Assembly: GCF_005795905.1 (NCBI RefSeq)
Contig: NZ_VAWE01000001.1
Span: 3,258,501-3,322,500, forward strand
Direction of reading: 5' to 3'
From: Streptomyces marianii
GTDB lineage: Bacteria; Actinomycetota; Actinomycetes; Streptomycetales; Streptomycetaceae
Length of the DNA stretch: 64,000 nt
Shown here piece by piece: positions 1-10,655 of this stretch; within the stretch, counting starts at the first letter, position 1, and every line of letters starts with the position of its first letter. The notes under the pieces are model-generated. The model was not told the DNA's origin. It saw only the letters and a list, made by a program, of their open reading frames with translations, and did no database searches. Made by a program: the position numbers and the translations under genes.

Positions 1-650
1 GCGAGGCGGGCGCCGACCGGGTCGCCGGGGCCGGTGACGAGGTTGGCGACGCCGTCCGGGAGCCCGGCCTCCGACAGCAGCCGGATCAGGGCGACGGTGC
101 TCAGCGGGGTGATCTCGCTCGGCTTGACGACGAAGGTGTTGCCGGCCGCCAGGGCGGGCGCGATCTTCCAGCTCGCCTGCAGCAGCGGGTAGTTCCACGG
201 CGTGATCAGACCGCACACGCCGACCGGCTCGTGCACGACCACGCTGTGGACGTCCGGCGAGCCGGCGTCCACGACCCGGCCGTTCTCGTTGACGACGAGA
301 TCGGCGAAGTAACGGAAGGCGTCGGCGACGCAGTCGACGTCGACGCGGCCTTCCTCCACGGTCTTTCCGGCGTCGCGGCTCTCCAGACGCCCGAGTTCCT
401 CGCGGTCCCGCTCCAGCAGTCCGGCGACCCGGCGCAGCAGCGCCGCCCGCTCGGCCACCGGCGTACGGGGCCACTCCCCCTCGTCGAACGCCTGGCGCGC
501 GGCGGCGATCGCGGCGTCGGTGTCCTCGGCCCCGCCTTCCGCCACGACCGCGAAGGGCGTGGCGTCAGCGGGGTCGAGGATCTCGCGCGTGGCGCCGGAG
601 ACGGCTTTGCGCCATTCCCCGGCCACGTGGATGGTCAGTTGTGCCGACAC
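1..650 (-). CDS. Aldehyde dehydrogenase, N-terminal part (cut by window edge)
   Basis: NAD(P)-dependent aldehyde dehydrogenase, probably of the betaine-aldehyde dehydrogenase type. About 216 N-terminal residues are present. Visible family features are the Rossmann-side motif PWNYP followed by ASWKIAPALAAGN and KPSEITP, and further on the SEAGLPDGV segment seen in the cofactor-binding domain. The catalytic Glu and Cys lie beyond base 1 and cannot be checked. The start is taken as GTG at 650, with GGAAGG about 11 bases upstream; no other in-frame start has a better ribosome binding site. The substrate is inferred only from overall resemblance. Aminobutyraldehyde or another aldehyde is equally possible. 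Confidence 0.88.
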   Translation of the reverse strand, partial: MSAQLTIHVAGEWRKAVSGATREILDPADATPFAVVAEGGAEDTDAAIAAARQAFDEGEWPRTPVAERAALLRRVAGLLERDREELGRLESRDAGKTVEEGRVDVDCVADAFRYFADLVVNENGRVVDAGSPDVHSVVVHEPVGVCGLITPWNYPLLQASWKIAPALAAGNTFVVKPSEITPLSTVALIRLLSEAGLPDGVANLVTGPGDPVGARL

Positions 651-1227
651 GTCGCGTTTGGCCTTCCATTCCCGTTATGTCTCTCACCAGCAAGGACTGG
701 CGAGCGGATCGCCTGCCCCGGAGGGGGGAAAGCATGCGTGACGGGTGGCCGGAAGTAACGCGTGTCACTCTCCGGGGCAGATCTCCGTCCGGCTCGTCAC
801 GGACGGTGAGCCGGGGTACCGGGAGGGCATCGCCCGGTGGACGCACCCCCGCGCCCACGGACCGGGACCGCCTCCGACCACTCTTGACTTCCGTCAAATC
901 GGGAGGAAACTGTTCTTTACACCAGACAACCGCAGAGAGCCGCACTCCCTCGGAAGAGACGTCTTGCCGAAGGGCGTGACCCCCTCGGCTCTGGCTAGGC
1001 CCCCGGCGAGAAGAGCGAGGACCAGCGGGACCAGCGACGACCGGTCCGCAGGAAATCGTCCGGATCACCGGGGACTGTTCTGTTCCGGGGCTTTCTCCCG
1101 GGCCGGCTCCCGGCCACGGCTGCCGTTTCCGGATGACCGCCGGCCGCCGGCCGCCGAGCACACACTGCCGCCGCCGGACACCGCGGCCCGCTTGCGGGGC
1201 CGGTCCGGCGCGGACGGTAACGGAAAA
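651..1227. other. Intergenic region upstream of the aldehyde dehydrogenase gene
   Basis: About 580 bases between two minus-strand genes with no convincing gene. The open frames on both strands are proline/arginine-rich and lack ribosome binding sites. A less GC-rich patch at about 884-935 contains the inverted repeat TTGACTTCCGTCAA at 884-897. It could be an operator or part of the promoter for the aldehyde dehydrogenase gene, but its distance from the start codon (about 235 bases) makes this tentative. Confidence 0.5.
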
Positions 1228-1269
1228 CGCCTGTGGGGCGCCGCGCGATCGCGCGGCGCCCCACAGGCG
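1228..1269 (-). terminator. Rho-independent terminator of mdh
   Basis: A perfect 42-base palindrome (21-bp arms, centred on GATC) lies 20 bases beyond the mdh stop codon. Reading the minus strand, it is followed by GCGTTTTCC, a short T run. The length of the stem and its position make it a convincing terminator. Confidence 0.88.
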
Positions 1270-1288
1270 CTCGAACGGGTACCGGACG

Positions 1289-2572
<1,284 letters not shown>

Positions 2573-2632
2573 CTATCCGACCCGGGCCACCCGGAACCCC
2601 CGGACCCTTGTGGTGCGGCTCACTGGAGCGGG

Positions 2633-3664
2633 CTACTGCTCCGCCGTGCAGCCCTCCGTGCCGGTCGTCAGCGTGGCGCACGCGTTCGCCTCGGACTCCG
2701 CGGCCACGGCGACCATCGGGGTGTAGGCGTCCTTGTCCGCGTTGACGAGTCCGTCCTCGCTTTCCCCGCCGGCGCTTATCCGCACCTTGTCGCCCGGTGT
2801 GGCCTGGGTGATCCGCGCCCAGGCGGCACCGCAGGTCCTGCTGTAGCGCACCTCGACGACGGCGGTGCCGACGGTCGCCCGGGAAGCGGTCGTGGCGAAC
2901 TGCCCGCCGCACCCCATGTTCTCGGGGTCCTGGCCCGTGCAGTCCGCGCCTGCGCACTTCACGCCCGCGGGCAGCTCCGGCGCCTGCGTCGTCGGGGCCG
3001 CGGAGGGCGGCTTGGCCACGTCGCCGCCCGACTCGTCGCCGCCACCGCCGAGGTCGGTCAGCAGCACCGCTGCCGCGATCACCAGCAGCGCACCGACGAG
3101 CCCGGCCACGAAAACCGTCGTACCGCGCCGTCCCTTCCTCCGGCCCGGACCGCCCGGCGAGGCGGGGGCACCGGAGTACGAGGGCCCCGACGGTTTCCCG
3201 GCCCGTCCCGGCCCGCTGCCGGGCCGGGCGGGCACGTGGGGCCGGTCGCGCGGGCCGTCGCCGTCGGGCGCTGCGGTGGTCAGTCCGCCGGCGCGGCCGT
3301 CCGGGGCCGCCGGCCCGTTCGGTCCGGACTCGCCCAGCGCGGCCCGCGCCTGGGATATCCGGATGGCCTCCATCGTCATGTCGTGGCGCATCTCGGCACG
3401 GCTCCAGGCGCGCTCGGCCAGCTCCCACATGGTCGTGAGGTGTACCGGATTGGTGCCGGTCACCTCCGCGAGCGCGACGATCGCGCGCTTGGGGGCGAGC
3501 AGCCGTCCGTTGAGAAAGCGCTCCCATGACGTCTTGCTGTAGCCGGTCCGGTCAGCGACCGCTGCGATGCTCAGCCCGCTGCGGTCGACGAGCCTGCGCA
3601 GTTGGCTCGCGAACTCCCGCACCTGCGGATCGAGTTCTTCCGGTAGCGCCTTCCAACGAGGCAT
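2633..3664 (-). CDS. Membrane-anchored XRE-family protein with DUF2690-like external domain
   Basis: Predicted one-component membrane regulator of 343 residues from the chosen start. An XRE-type helix-turn-helix occupies about residues 13-65 (LSIAAVADRTGYSKTSWERF). A Pro/Gly-rich linker follows, then one transmembrane segment at about 182-205 (FVAGLVGALLVIAAAVLL) and an external domain of about 125 residues with six cysteines. The cysteine pattern (CAGADC, then GCGGQ and TCGAAW) resembles DUF2690. I start it at ATG 3664, directly behind a GGGGGAGG sequence; an upstream in-frame start at 3727 would add 21 atypical residues. Streptomyces carries many such proteins, and their DNA targets and signals are unknown. 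The function is inferred from domains only. Confidence 0.85.
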   Translation of the reverse strand: MPRWKALPEELDPQVREFASQLRRLVDRSGLSIAAVADRTGYSKTSWERFLNGRLLAPKRAIVALAEVTGTNPVHLTTMWELAERAWSRAEMRHDMTMEAIRISQARAALGESGPNGPAAPDGRAGGLTTAAPDGDGPRDRPHVPARPGSGPGRAGKPSGPSYSGAPASPGGPGRRKGRRGTTVFVAGLVGALLVIAAAVLLTDLGGGGDESGGDVAKPPSAAPTTQAPELPAGVKCAGADCTGQDPENMGCGGQFATTASRATVGTAVVEVRYSRTCGAAWARITQATPGDKVRISAGGESEDGLVNADKDAYTPMVAVAAESEANACATLTTGTEGCTAEQ

Positions 3665-4045
3665 TGCCTCCCCCTTGTCCCCCGAGTACGTGCCTGATGT
3701 GCCCCGCGCAGTGGTGCCCCCCGCCACACCTCCGGGTCCGCGTCGCGTGGACTACCCGGAGGGATGCGCGAAGCCAGGATGACAGTTCCTGGCGCCGGGG
3801 CGCACGGGGGCGTTCGGGACGATGCCGTACCCCGCGTGCGCCGCCGTTCCGAAAGCCGGCCTCAGTCTCGCATCCGTTGCTCGGCCATCACACCATGGCG
3901 GAACGGTCACTTCCGTGCCACAGGCTCCCGCGCTCCCTTGTGGCCGTTTGGCGCGTGCATGACCCTGGACCAGGCGACGGCGCCCGTCCTCCTCGGGGGA
4001 GGGGACGGCCGCCCTCGCCCACGGGGGCCGGGCCGACGGAGCCCG
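3665..4045. other. Intergenic region between DUF3017 gene and XRE membrane regulator gene
   Basis: The 380 bases hold no convincing gene. A GC-rich imperfect hairpin at 3984-4008 (CCGTCCTCC pairing with GGAGGGGACGG) lies about 40 bases beyond the DUF3017 stop and may terminate the folD-DUF3017 transcript. The remainder must contain the promoter of the downstream regulator gene; I could not pick a convincing -35/-10 pair. Confidence 0.4.
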
Positions 4046-4879
4046 CTACCGCACGGTGAAGCGGACCGCTTCCTCCAGGAACGGGATCTCCAGCCACGGC
4101 TGCGGCTGGACCATCAGGGCGAGCAGCACGATGACGGTGCCGAGGAGCCCGTACGTGACCATGTCGGTGAAGCGCGAGCGCACCGCCAGCATGCCCACGG
4201 ACGGCAGCACCCGCCGCAGTACCGTGCCGGTCAGCAGCGCGACTCCGACGAGCATCGTGCCGATCCTGAACGCCTGCTCGAACGGGTCCGTGCCGACGAT
4301 CAGCAGACCGAGCGCCGCAAGCCCGAGGACCGTCAGCAGCGGCCACTGGCGCGCGGGCGCCGGAGCGTCACCGGGGGCGGCGCGTCCGCCGCCCTCCGGA
4401 CGCGCGGTGTCCCGGGTGACGGCGGGCGGGCGACGCGACCTGCTCGTGGCCCGCCCGCCCGCGCCGGCCGGGTCCTCCGCCGGCTCCTGACGGGTGTCGT
4501 TCGACGGCCCTTCCCCGGTGGCAGCGGCCTCGCCTCCGGTCGCCGTCCGGTCCGCTCGGTCGGCGACGTCGGTCGAGCCGTTCGCAGAACCGTTCGGCGC
4601 GACCCGGTCCGCGGCAGGGGCGGAGCGGTCCGGTGCACCGCGGTCGCGCCGGACGGCGCCCTCGCCGTTCAGCGGTGCGGGCTCGCCCTCCGCTTCGGGC
4701 CGGGTGCCGTTCGAGCCGGGTGCCGACCGGTCCGTACGCTCGGCGCCGTTCGCCGGCGGGGCCGTACCGGGCGTGCCCGGGGCACCCGCCGGCTCGTCCT
4801 GCGGGCCGCGGGACGAGCCGTTCGCGCGGGCCGGCCGGCGGCCGGCCGCGGAGTCCGTCTGGTTGTCCGGGGTGTCCAT
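4046..4879 (-). CDS. DUF3017-type membrane protein
   Basis: 277-residue protein with two parts. Residues 1 to about 180 are a low-complexity cytosolic region rich in Asp, Arg, Pro, Gly and Ala. The rest is a hydrophobic domain with about three membrane segments (LLTVLGLAALGLLIVG, GTMLVGVALLTGTVL, YGLLGTVIVLLALMV), typical of the actinobacterial DUF3017 family. Its ATG (4879) is only five bases after the folD stop codon, so it is almost certainly co-transcribed and translationally coupled with folD. The function is unknown. The pairing with FolD is probably just a conserved operon habit and is not proof of a folate role. Confidence 0.88.
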   Translation of the reverse strand: MDTPDNQTDSAAGRRPARANGSSRGPQDEPAGAPGTPGTAPPANGAERTDRSAPGSNGTRPEAEGEPAPLNGEGAVRRDRGAPDRSAPAADRVAPNGSANGSTDVADRADRTATGGEAAATGEGPSNDTRQEPAEDPAGAGGRATSRSRRPPAVTRDTARPEGGGRAAPGDAPAPARQWPLLTVLGLAALGLLIVGTDPFEQAFRIGTMLVGVALLTGTVLRRVLPSVGMLAVRSRFTDMVTYGLLGTVIVLLALMVQPQPWLEIPFLEEAVRFTVR

Positions 4880-4884
4880 GGATC

Positions 4885-5742
4885 TCAGATCGCGGCTGCG
4901 AGCTCGGCCGCCTCGACGACGTTGACGAGGAGCATGGCGCGGGTCATCGGGCCGACACCGCCCGGGTTCGGCGAGAGCCAGCCGGCGACCTGCGCCACGT
5001 CCGGGTGGACGTCTCCGACGATCTTCCCGTTGCCGTCGCGGCTGACGCCGACGTCCAGCACGGCGGCGCCCGGCTTGACGTCCTCGGGACGAACCAGGTG
5101 GGCCGAGCCCGCAGCGGCCACGATGATGTCGGCCTGCCGCAGATGCGAGGAGAGGTCCCGCGTACCGGTGTGGCACTGGGTGACCGTGGAGTTCTCGGAG
5201 CGGCGGGTCAGCATCAGCGGCAGGGAACGCCCGATGGTGGTGCCGCGGCCCACGACGACGACGTGCGCGCCCTTCAGCTCCACCCCGTACCGGCGCAGCA
5301 GCCGGATCACGCCGTTCGGCGTGCACGGCAGCGGGGCGGGCTCGTTCAGCACCAGACGGCCCAGGTTCATCGGGTGCAGGCCGTCCGCGTCCTTCGACGG
5401 GTCGATCAGCTCCAGCACCCGGTTCTCGTCGATGCCCTTCGGGAGGGGCAGCTGCACGATGTAACCGGTGCACTCCGGGTTCTCGTTCAGCTCGCGGACG
5501 ACCGCCTCGATCTCCTCCTGCGTGGCGGTCTCCGGCAGTTCGCGCTGGATGGAGGCGATGCCCACCTCCGCACAGTCACGGTGCTTGCCGGCCACGTACT
5601 TCCGGCTGCCGACGTCGTCCCCGACCAGGACGGTCCCGAGGCCGGGCGTGGACCCCTTGGCCTTGAGCGCCGCCACGCGGGCGGCCAGTTCGGACTTGAT
5701 CTCGGCCGCGGTGGCCTTGCCATCGAGAATCTGGGCGGTCAT
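4885..5742 (-). CDS. folD: Bifunctional methylene-THF dehydrogenase / methenyl-THF cyclohydrolase
   Basis: FolD (285 residues, normal length) interconverts 5,10-methylene-, methenyl- and 10-formyl-tetrahydrofolate in the cytosol, using NADP. It supplies one-carbon units for purine synthesis, which suits the nearby purN and purH. The catalytic Tyr49-x-x-x-Lys53 pair (YVAGK), Gln97 in QLPLP and Asp120 in KDADG are all present. The cofactor-binding region reads [18 protein letters not shown]. The C-terminal [10 protein letters not shown] motif is intact. The start is ATG 5742, which begins [12 protein letters not shown]. An upstream extension of about 97 codons is open but has no FolD character. 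The downstream neighbour is the DUF3017 gene. Confidence 0.97.
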   Translation of the reverse strand: MTAQILDGKATAAEIKSELAARVAALKAKGSTPGLGTVLVGDDVGSRKYVAGKHRDCAEVGIASIQRELPETATQEEIEAVVRELNENPECTGYIVQLPLPKGIDENRVLELIDPSKDADGLHPMNLGRLVLNEPAPLPCTPNGVIRLLRRYGVELKGAHVVVVGRGTTIGRSLPLMLTRRSENSTVTQCHTGTRDLSSHLRQADIIVAAAGSAHLVRPEDVKPGAAVLDVGVSRDGNGKIVGDVHPDVAQVAGWLSPNPGGVGPMTRAMLLVNVVEAAELAAAI

Positions 5743-6095
5743 ACCCCCATCCTCGCGGATGACCCCGCCCCGGTTCCAATCAGGTTCGGCTCGGGCCGCC
5801 GTGCTCCGCCGTCCCCCGCGCCGCCGCCCCCGCTGCGGAGGAGTTCGCACCGAGGAGTTCGCACCGGCCATCCCCGGAATCCTCCCGGCATGCCGCCGCA
5901 CGGTTCGCCGAGCGGCACACGAGGTTGCACTTGCACAACACATCGGCATATCGACTGGACAAAAAGTCGACGGTAATACGACGATGAGCCGCGCAGTATC
6001 GCGGGCAGTGTCGGGGGGCAGCCGCTTAGTCACATATGACGTTCCTCCGTCAGGACCGCGTCGTCCCCGCAGAACCCCGACGGAGGAAACCCGCC
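5743..6095. other. Divergent intergenic region between folD and a small membrane-protein gene
   Basis: About 350 bases separate two divergent genes. It includes an AT-richer stretch at about 5930-6035 where promoters are likely, and GGAGGA for the plus-strand gene at 6082-6087. I see no additional gene and could not assign defined promoter elements with confidence. Confidence 0.4.
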
Positions 6096-6677
6096 ATGAG
6101 CTTCGGCGACCCGAACAACCCGTACGGCCAGCAGCAGCAGGGCCAGCCGGGCTACGGCTACCCGCAGGGCCAGCAGCAGCCCCAGCCCGGTTACGGCTAC
6201 CCCCAGGCCCCGCCCGTCCAGCCCTACGGTGGCGGTTATCCCGGCGCCCCCATGTCCATGCCCGGCCTGATGCAGACCGCCCGCGTCCTGCTCTTCATCG
6301 TCGCCGGTCTGCAGATCATCGTCGGCATCATCGCCGCCGTCGCGATCGCCGCGGCCCAGGACGTGGCCGACTCCGTGGGAGCGGGCGATCAGACCGGCCC
6401 GCTCGCCGGTCTCGGGTTCATCGTCGTCCTGATCCTCCTGGCCTTCGCGGCCTGGGCGATCGTCCTGGGTGTCAAGTTCGCCAAGGGCGGCAACGGTGTG
6501 CGGGTGACGACCATCGTCTACGCCGCGCTCTTCATCCTGGGCAGCCTCACCAACTTCGCGGGCGGCGAGACGAGCTCCGCGGTCGGCGGCGTCATCGGTC
6601 TGGCGATCGGCGGCATCATCCTCGCCGCGATGGTCAACGGCAGCGCCTCCGCGTGGTTCAACCGCCCGCGCTACTGA
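6096..6677 (+). CDS. Small integral membrane protein with Gln/Gly/Tyr/Pro-rich N-terminus
   Basis: 193-residue protein of unknown function. Residues 1 to about 55 form a low-complexity cytosolic segment with repeats such as QPGYGYPQ. The rest contains four hydrophobic segments ([69 protein letters not shown]), giving a small tetraspan protein. The start ATG 6096 has a good GGAGGA site nine bases upstream. Tails of this composition followed by four helices are common in Streptomyces membrane proteins. Nothing in the sequence indicates a substrate. It is transcribed alone, convergent with purH. Confidence 0.85.
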   Translation: MSFGDPNNPYGQQQQGQPGYGYPQGQQQPQPGYGYPQAPPVQPYGGGYPGAPMSMPGLMQTARVLLFIVAGLQIIVGIIAAVAIAAAQDVADSVGAGDQTGPLAGLGFIVVLILLAFAAWAIVLGVKFAKGGNGVRVTTIVYAALFILGSLTNFAGGETSSAVGGVIGLAIGGIILAAMVNGSASAWFNRPRY

Positions 6678-6734
6678 TGCCCCTCCGGTCCGGAGGACCG
6701 AACCGGTCCGTCCCGGGCGCCCGGTCTGCACCCA

Positions 6735-6778
6735 CGAAGGCCGTAACCCCCGCCGCTGAGCGGGCGTTACGGCCTTCG
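6735..6778. terminator. Bidirectional terminator between the small membrane-protein gene and purH
   Basis: A 13-bp stem pairs CGAAGGCCGTAAC (6735-6747) with GTTACGGCCTTCG (6766-6778). An inner extension pairs CCCGC with GCGGG. It lies in the gap between two convergent genes and can serve both strands. Confidence 0.85.
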
Positions 6779-6824
6779 GCCTGTCATGTCTGCGGCAGGC
6801 GAGACGGTGGGTCGCCGGGACCCC

Positions 6825-8405
6825 TCAGTGGAAGAAGTGACGCGTGCCCGTGAAGTACATCGTCACGCCGGCCTTGCGCGCCGCCTCGACGACCTGCTCG
6901 TCACGGACCGAACCGCCCGGCTGGACGACGGCCTTGACACCGGCGCCGGTCAGGATCTCCAGTCCGTCGGGGAACGGGAAGAACGCGTCGGAGGCGGCGT
7001 AGGACCCGGCCGCCCGCTCCGCGCCCGCACGCTCGACGGCGAGCTTCGCGGAGTCGACCCGGTTGACCTGGCCCATGCCGACACCCACGCTCGCGCCGTC
7101 CTTGGCGAGGAGGATCGCGTTGGACTTCACCGCGCGGCAGGCCCGCCAGGCGAAGGCGAGTTCGGCGAGCTCGTCCGCGGACAGCGCCTCGCCCGTGGCC
7201 AGGGTCCAGCCGGCCGGGTCGTCGCCGTCGGCCTGGAGCCGGTCGGCGACCTGGAGCAGCGCGCCCCCGTCGATCGGCTTGACCTCCAGCGGCGCTGACG
7301 GGGCGTCGGGGCAGCGCAGCACGCGGATGTTCTTCTTGCGGGCCAGCACCTCGAGGGCGCCGTCCTCGTAGTCCGGGGCCACGATGACCTCGGTGAAGAT
7401 GTCGGCGACCTGCTCGGCCATCGCCACCGGCACCGGGCGGTTGACCGCGATCACCCCGCCGAACGCGGACAGCGGGTCACAGGCGTGAGCCTTGCGGTGC
7501 GCCTCGGCGACGTCCGCGCCGATCGCGATGCCGCACGGGTTGGCGTGCTTGATGATGGCCACGCACGGCTCGGCGTGGTCGTACGCGGCACGGCGGGCGG
7601 CCTCCGTGTCCGTGTAGTTGTTGAACGACATCTCCTTGCCGTGCAGTTGTTCGGCCTGGGCGAGCCCGCCGCCCTCCTCGGTGACGTACAGCGCGGCGTT
7701 CTGGTGCGGGTTCTCGCCGTAGCGCAGGACGTTGGAGCGCCGGTACGCGGCGCCGAGGAAGTCGGGGAGAACGCCCGTGGCGGAACTGCCGTCGGACGCG
7801 GCGTCGGCCGGGGCGTACGACGAGGCGAACCAGGACGCGACGGCCACGTCGTAGGCGGCCGTGTGCTGGAACGCCTCGGCGGCCAGGCGCTTGCGCGCGG
7901 CGAGGTCGAAGCCGCCGGAGGCGGCCGCGGTGAGCACGTCGGCGTAGCGCGCCGGGCTGGTGACGATGGCGACCGAGGGGTGGTTCTTGGCTGCGGCGCG
8001 GACCATCGACGGGCCGCCGATGTCGATCTGTTCGACGCACTCGTCGGGGCTCGCTCCCGAGGCGACGGTCTCCCGGAACGGGTACAGGTTGACGACCACC
8101 AGGTCGAACGGCTCCACGCCGAGCTCCGCGAGCTGCTCGCGGTGTGCGTCGAGACGGAGGTCGGCGAGGATTCCGGCGTGCACGCGAGGGTGCAGCGTCT
8201 TGACGCGGCCGTCCAGACACTCGGGGAAGCCGGTCAGTTCCTCGACCTTGGTCACCGGGACCCCGGCCGCGGCGATCCTCCCCGCGGTGGAACCGGTGGA
8301 GACGAGCTCGACGCCGGCCTCGTGGAGCCCCCGGGCGAGCTCCTCCAGCCCCGTCTTGTCGTAGACACTGATCAACGCGCGACGGATGGGCTTATTCACC
8401 GACAT
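6825..8405 (-). CDS. purH: AICAR transformylase / IMP cyclohydrolase
   Basis: PurH (526 residues) carries out the last two steps of IMP synthesis in the cytosol, formylating AICAR with 10-formyl-THF and then closing the ring. The N-terminal IMP cyclohydrolase half (residues 1 to about 200) begins [14 protein letters not shown] and contains NLYPF and [15 protein letters not shown]. The C-terminal transformylase half contains KHANPCGIA with the catalytic Lys-His pair, and ends with the usual [10 protein letters not shown]. The start is ATG 8405 (MSVNKPIRR). The purN stop lies inside the first codons of purH (14-base overlap), so the two genes are translationally coupled and form a purNH operon. 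Confidence 0.97.
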   Translation of the reverse strand: MSVNKPIRRALISVYDKTGLEELARGLHEAGVELVSTGSTAGRIAAAGVPVTKVEELTGFPECLDGRVKTLHPRVHAGILADLRLDAHREQLAELGVEPFDLVVVNLYPFRETVASGASPDECVEQIDIGGPSMVRAAAKNHPSVAIVTSPARYADVLTAAASGGFDLAARKRLAAEAFQHTAAYDVAVASWFASSYAPADAASDGSSATGVLPDFLGAAYRRSNVLRYGENPHQNAALYVTEEGGGLAQAEQLHGKEMSFNNYTDTEAARRAAYDHAEPCVAIIKHANPCGIAIGADVAEAHRKAHACDPLSAFGGVIAVNRPVPVAMAEQVADIFTEVIVAPDYEDGALEVLARKKNIRVLRCPDAPSAPLEVKPIDGGALLQVADRLQADGDDPAGWTLATGEALSADELAELAFAWRACRAVKSNAILLAKDGASVGVGMGQVNRVDSAKLAVERAGAERAAGSYAASDAFFPFPDGLEILTGAGVKAVVQPGGSVRDEQVVEAARKAGVTMYFTGTRHFFH

Positions 8406-9009
8406 GAACCTTTCGTCCCTCAATGCGGTAGCCGTTACGGGCCAGACGCCCCACGACCTCGGCGAGCAGCTGGCGCTCGACTTCCTTGATGCGCTCGTGC
8501 AGAGCGGCTTCGTCGTCCTCGTTGCGGACCTCGACCACGCCCTGGGCGATGATCGGCCCCGTGTCGACGCCGTCGTCGACGAAGTGGACGGTGCACCCGG
8601 TGACCTTCACCCCGTAGGCGAGCGCGTCGCGCACACCGTGGGCACCGGGAAAGCTGGGCAGCAGAGCGGGGTGCGTGTTCACGAACCGGCCGCCGAACCG
8701 GGCGAGGAAGTCCTTGCCGACGATCTTCATAAAGCCGGCCGAGACGACGAGATCGGGCTCGTACGCGGCCGTGGCCCCGGTCAGCGCGCGGTCCCACTCC
8801 TCACGGGTCGCATGGTCCTTGACCTTGCACACGAAGGTGGGAATCCCGGCCGCGCGGGCCCGCTCGAGGCCGGCGATGCCGTCCCGGTCCGCACCCACGG
8901 CGACGATCCGGGCACCGAAGCCCTCGGGATCGTCGCCGATGGCGTCGAGCAGCGCCTGGAAGTTGGTGCCGGATCCGGAGACCAGGACGACGAGGCGGGC
9001 GGCAGCCAC
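8392..9009 (-). CDS. purN: Phosphoribosylglycinamide formyltransferase
   Basis: PurN (205 residues) transfers the formyl group from 10-formyl-THF to GAR, an early step of purine synthesis. Motifs are the phosphate-binding VLVSGSGTN at the N-terminus and the catalytic block [15 protein letters not shown], which carries Asn and His. [13 protein letters not shown], with the catalytic Asp, is followed by the family C-terminus RIEGRKVHV. The start is GTG 9009; longer frames are shadow. It is the first gene of the purNH operon. A possible operator lies just upstream, at 9033-9056. Confidence 0.97.
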   Translation of the reverse strand: MAAARLVVLVSGSGTNFQALLDAIGDDPEGFGARIVAVGADRDGIAGLERARAAGIPTFVCKVKDHATREEWDRALTGATAAYEPDLVVSAGFMKIVGKDFLARFGGRFVNTHPALLPSFPGAHGVRDALAYGVKVTGCTVHFVDDGVDTGPIIAQGVVEVRNEDDEAALHERIKEVERQLLAEVVGRLARNGYRIEGRKVHVGE

Positions 9010-9032
9010 AAGGGACTCTTTTCGCGTTGCGG

Positions 9033-9056
9033 TTCGTATTTGTATGGTCGTACGAA
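9033..9056. promoter_or_regulatory. Inverted repeat upstream of purN (operator candidate)
   Basis: TTCGTA (9033-9038) and TACGAA (9051-9056) form a 6-bp inverted repeat with 12 bases between the arms. It sits in a locally AT-rich patch 24-47 bases upstream of the purN start. The position fits an operator overlapping the purNH promoter. The regulator is unknown and only the symmetry supports this call. Confidence 0.4.
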
Positions 9057-9235
9057 TGAAACGAGTCCGGCGATAGGGGAACTCTACGAAGCCGTCGACC
9101 GTCAGCAACGATACCGGCACACCGAGCGGCCCCCGCGGGACGGGGGCTGGGCCGGGAGGTAGCGTCTGGGGGCAGGGCCCGTCCCAGACGGAGTGCCCGC
9201 CTACCCAGGTACAAGAGGGGAAGACGTTCACCACC

Positions 9236-10084
9236 ATGCCGGACCGACGCCGCCGCACGGCACTCCGCCTCCCGCTCGCCGCCGAGCGGGGCTCCCTGCT
9301 GCTGCGGGATCGCCAGTCCACGGAGCCCACGGAGTCGCCCAAGGACGAGAGCAATCCGTTCGCACCTCCGCCGGAGGGCTCGCCGGACCGGCCGTGGCAG
9401 CCGCGGCACGGGGCGGGGGACGACTCCTCGGGCGGGGACGGGCACGGCCCCGATGACGAGGGCGAACGGGAGGACGGGCGTACGCCCTGGGGCAGCCAGT
9501 GGAGCAGCCGCCAGCCGGGCCGCTCCCAGGGCGGCTTCGGCGGCCGGCCGGGCAACCAGGGCGGAGGCGACGACCAGGGCGGAGGGGGCGGTCAGGGCGG
9601 CCAGGGCGGAGGGGGCGGCCCGGAAGGCGGCCCCGGCCAGGGCACCGGCCTGCGCTGGGACCCGACGGACCCGGTCCAGCGCCGCGCCCGGTACGCGCTG
9701 CTCGGCGGTATGTGGGCGTTCTTCTTCGCCCTGTTCGACTTCCCCGAGATCGCCCTCCTTCTCGGGGCCCTGGCGATCTACTGGGGCGGCAGCTCGCTGC
9801 GCTCCAAGTCCCGGCGCACGGCGCCGGGCGACGCGTCGGCCGCGACGGCCCCGTCCCCCCGGGCCCCCGGGCAGCCCGCGGGCCGGCCGCAGGTCACGGC
9901 CGCGGTGAGCGGGTTGGTGATGGCCGGGATCGCACTCACGATCGTGGCGATGACGTTCACGATGCAGCTGGTGTACCGCGACTTCTACACATGCGTTGCG
10001 GACTCTCTGACGAAGGCCGGCCAGATCTCCTGCAACGAGCGCCTTCCGGAACCGCTGCGCGGCGTCATCGGCGTCAGGGAGTAG
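9236..10084 (+). CDS. Membrane protein with Gly/Gln-rich cytosolic region
   Basis: 282-residue protein of unknown function. The N-terminal half is charged and then very rich in Gly, Gln, Asp and Pro (residues about 45-140), so probably disordered. A hydrophobic stretch at about residues 158-190 (MWAFFFALFDFPEIALLLGALAIYWGG) and a second near 220-245 (SGLVMAGIALTIVAMTFTMQLVY) give two or three membrane passes. The C-terminal tail has two cysteines (YTCVADSLTKAG, then SCNERL) and would lie outside if the N-terminus is inside. The start is ATG 9236, but the nearest purine-rich sequence is rather far upstream, so the true start could differ. The gene is divergent from purNH. Confidence 0.8.
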   Translation: MPDRRRRTALRLPLAAERGSLLLRDRQSTEPTESPKDESNPFAPPPEGSPDRPWQPRHGAGDDSSGGDGHGPDDEGEREDGRTPWGSQWSSRQPGRSQGGFGGRPGNQGGGDDQGGGGGQGGQGGGGGPEGGPGQGTGLRWDPTDPVQRRARYALLGGMWAFFFALFDFPEIALLLGALAIYWGGSSLRSKSRRTAPGDASAATAPSPRAPGQPAGRPQVTAAVSGLVMAGIALTIVAMTFTMQLVYRDFYTCVADSLTKAGQISCNERLPEPLRGVIGVRE

Positions 10085-10206
10085 CCGCCTCGGAGGCAGG
10101 GCGCGAGGGGCGCGAGCGGCGGCCCTCCCGGACGAGTGCGTACCCGCCGGCCAGGTCGTTCGTCGCCGCCCCGGCAACGGCCACGGGTCGCCGGACGGCG
10201 TCACAC

Positions 10207-10236
10207 GGCCGCCCCGCACGGGGCGTGCGGGCGGCC
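10207..10236 (+). terminator. Terminator hairpin after the Gly/Gln-rich membrane protein
   Basis: GGCCGCCCCGCAC (10207-10219) pairs with GTGCGGGCGGCC (10225-10236), with one bulged base, followed by TTCGCTCTGT. It lies about 120 bases beyond the stop codon. Confidence 0.6.
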
Positions 10237-10310
10237 TTCGCTCTGTACGGGACGTGCGGGCGGCCTTCGCTCTGTACGGGACGTGCGGGGCGGCCTTCAC
10301 TCCGTACTGG
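10231..10310. repeat. Short 29-30 bp tandem repeat
   Basis: Three consecutive copies of a unit beginning GCGGCCTTCGCTCTGTACGG start at 10231, 10260 and 10290. The third is slightly diverged (CACTCCGTACTGG). The repeat fills the space between the upstream terminator hairpin and the larger 120-bp array. Confidence 0.85.
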
Positions 10311-10321
10311 CAGCCGCGGGG

Positions 10322-10655
10322 CGGCGGCACCCTCCGGCAACCCCGGCTCGGCAGACGGATCCGACGGCACCGAACCATCGCCCCCCGCCTCCCACCACCA
10401 CCGGAAAGACCCAGCCAGCCGCCGGGAACCCGTCACGTGGCGGCGGCACCCTCCGGCAACCCCGGCTCGGCAGACGGATCCGACGGCACCGAACCATCGC
10501 CCCCCCGCCTCCCACCACCACCGGAAAGACCCAGCCGACCGCCGGGGACCCGTCACGTGGCGGCGGCACCCTCCGGCAACCCCGGCTCGGCAGACGGATC
10601 CGACGGCACCGAACCATCGCCCCCCCGCCTCCCACCACCACCGGAAAGACCCGGC
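10322..10655. repeat. Three tandem copies of a 120-bp unit over the 3' end of the DUF6350 gene
   Basis: Units start at 10322, 10441 and 10561 and are nearly identical; the first is one C shorter in a C-tract. Each contains CTCCGGCAACCCCGGCTCGG, then a GATCCGACGGCACC segment, then CCACCACCACCGGAAAGAC. On the minus strand the rightmost copy encodes the C-terminal residues of the DUF6350 protein ([13 protein letters not shown]). The boundary to the next copy contains its TGA stop at 10553. The other two copies lie beyond the stop. The one-base length difference puts the copies in different frames. Confidence 0.95.

Noticed and set aside
10322..10655. CRISPR or phage attachment-type repeats
   Set aside because: Units are 120 bp, adjacent and partly coding; no integrase or cas genes.
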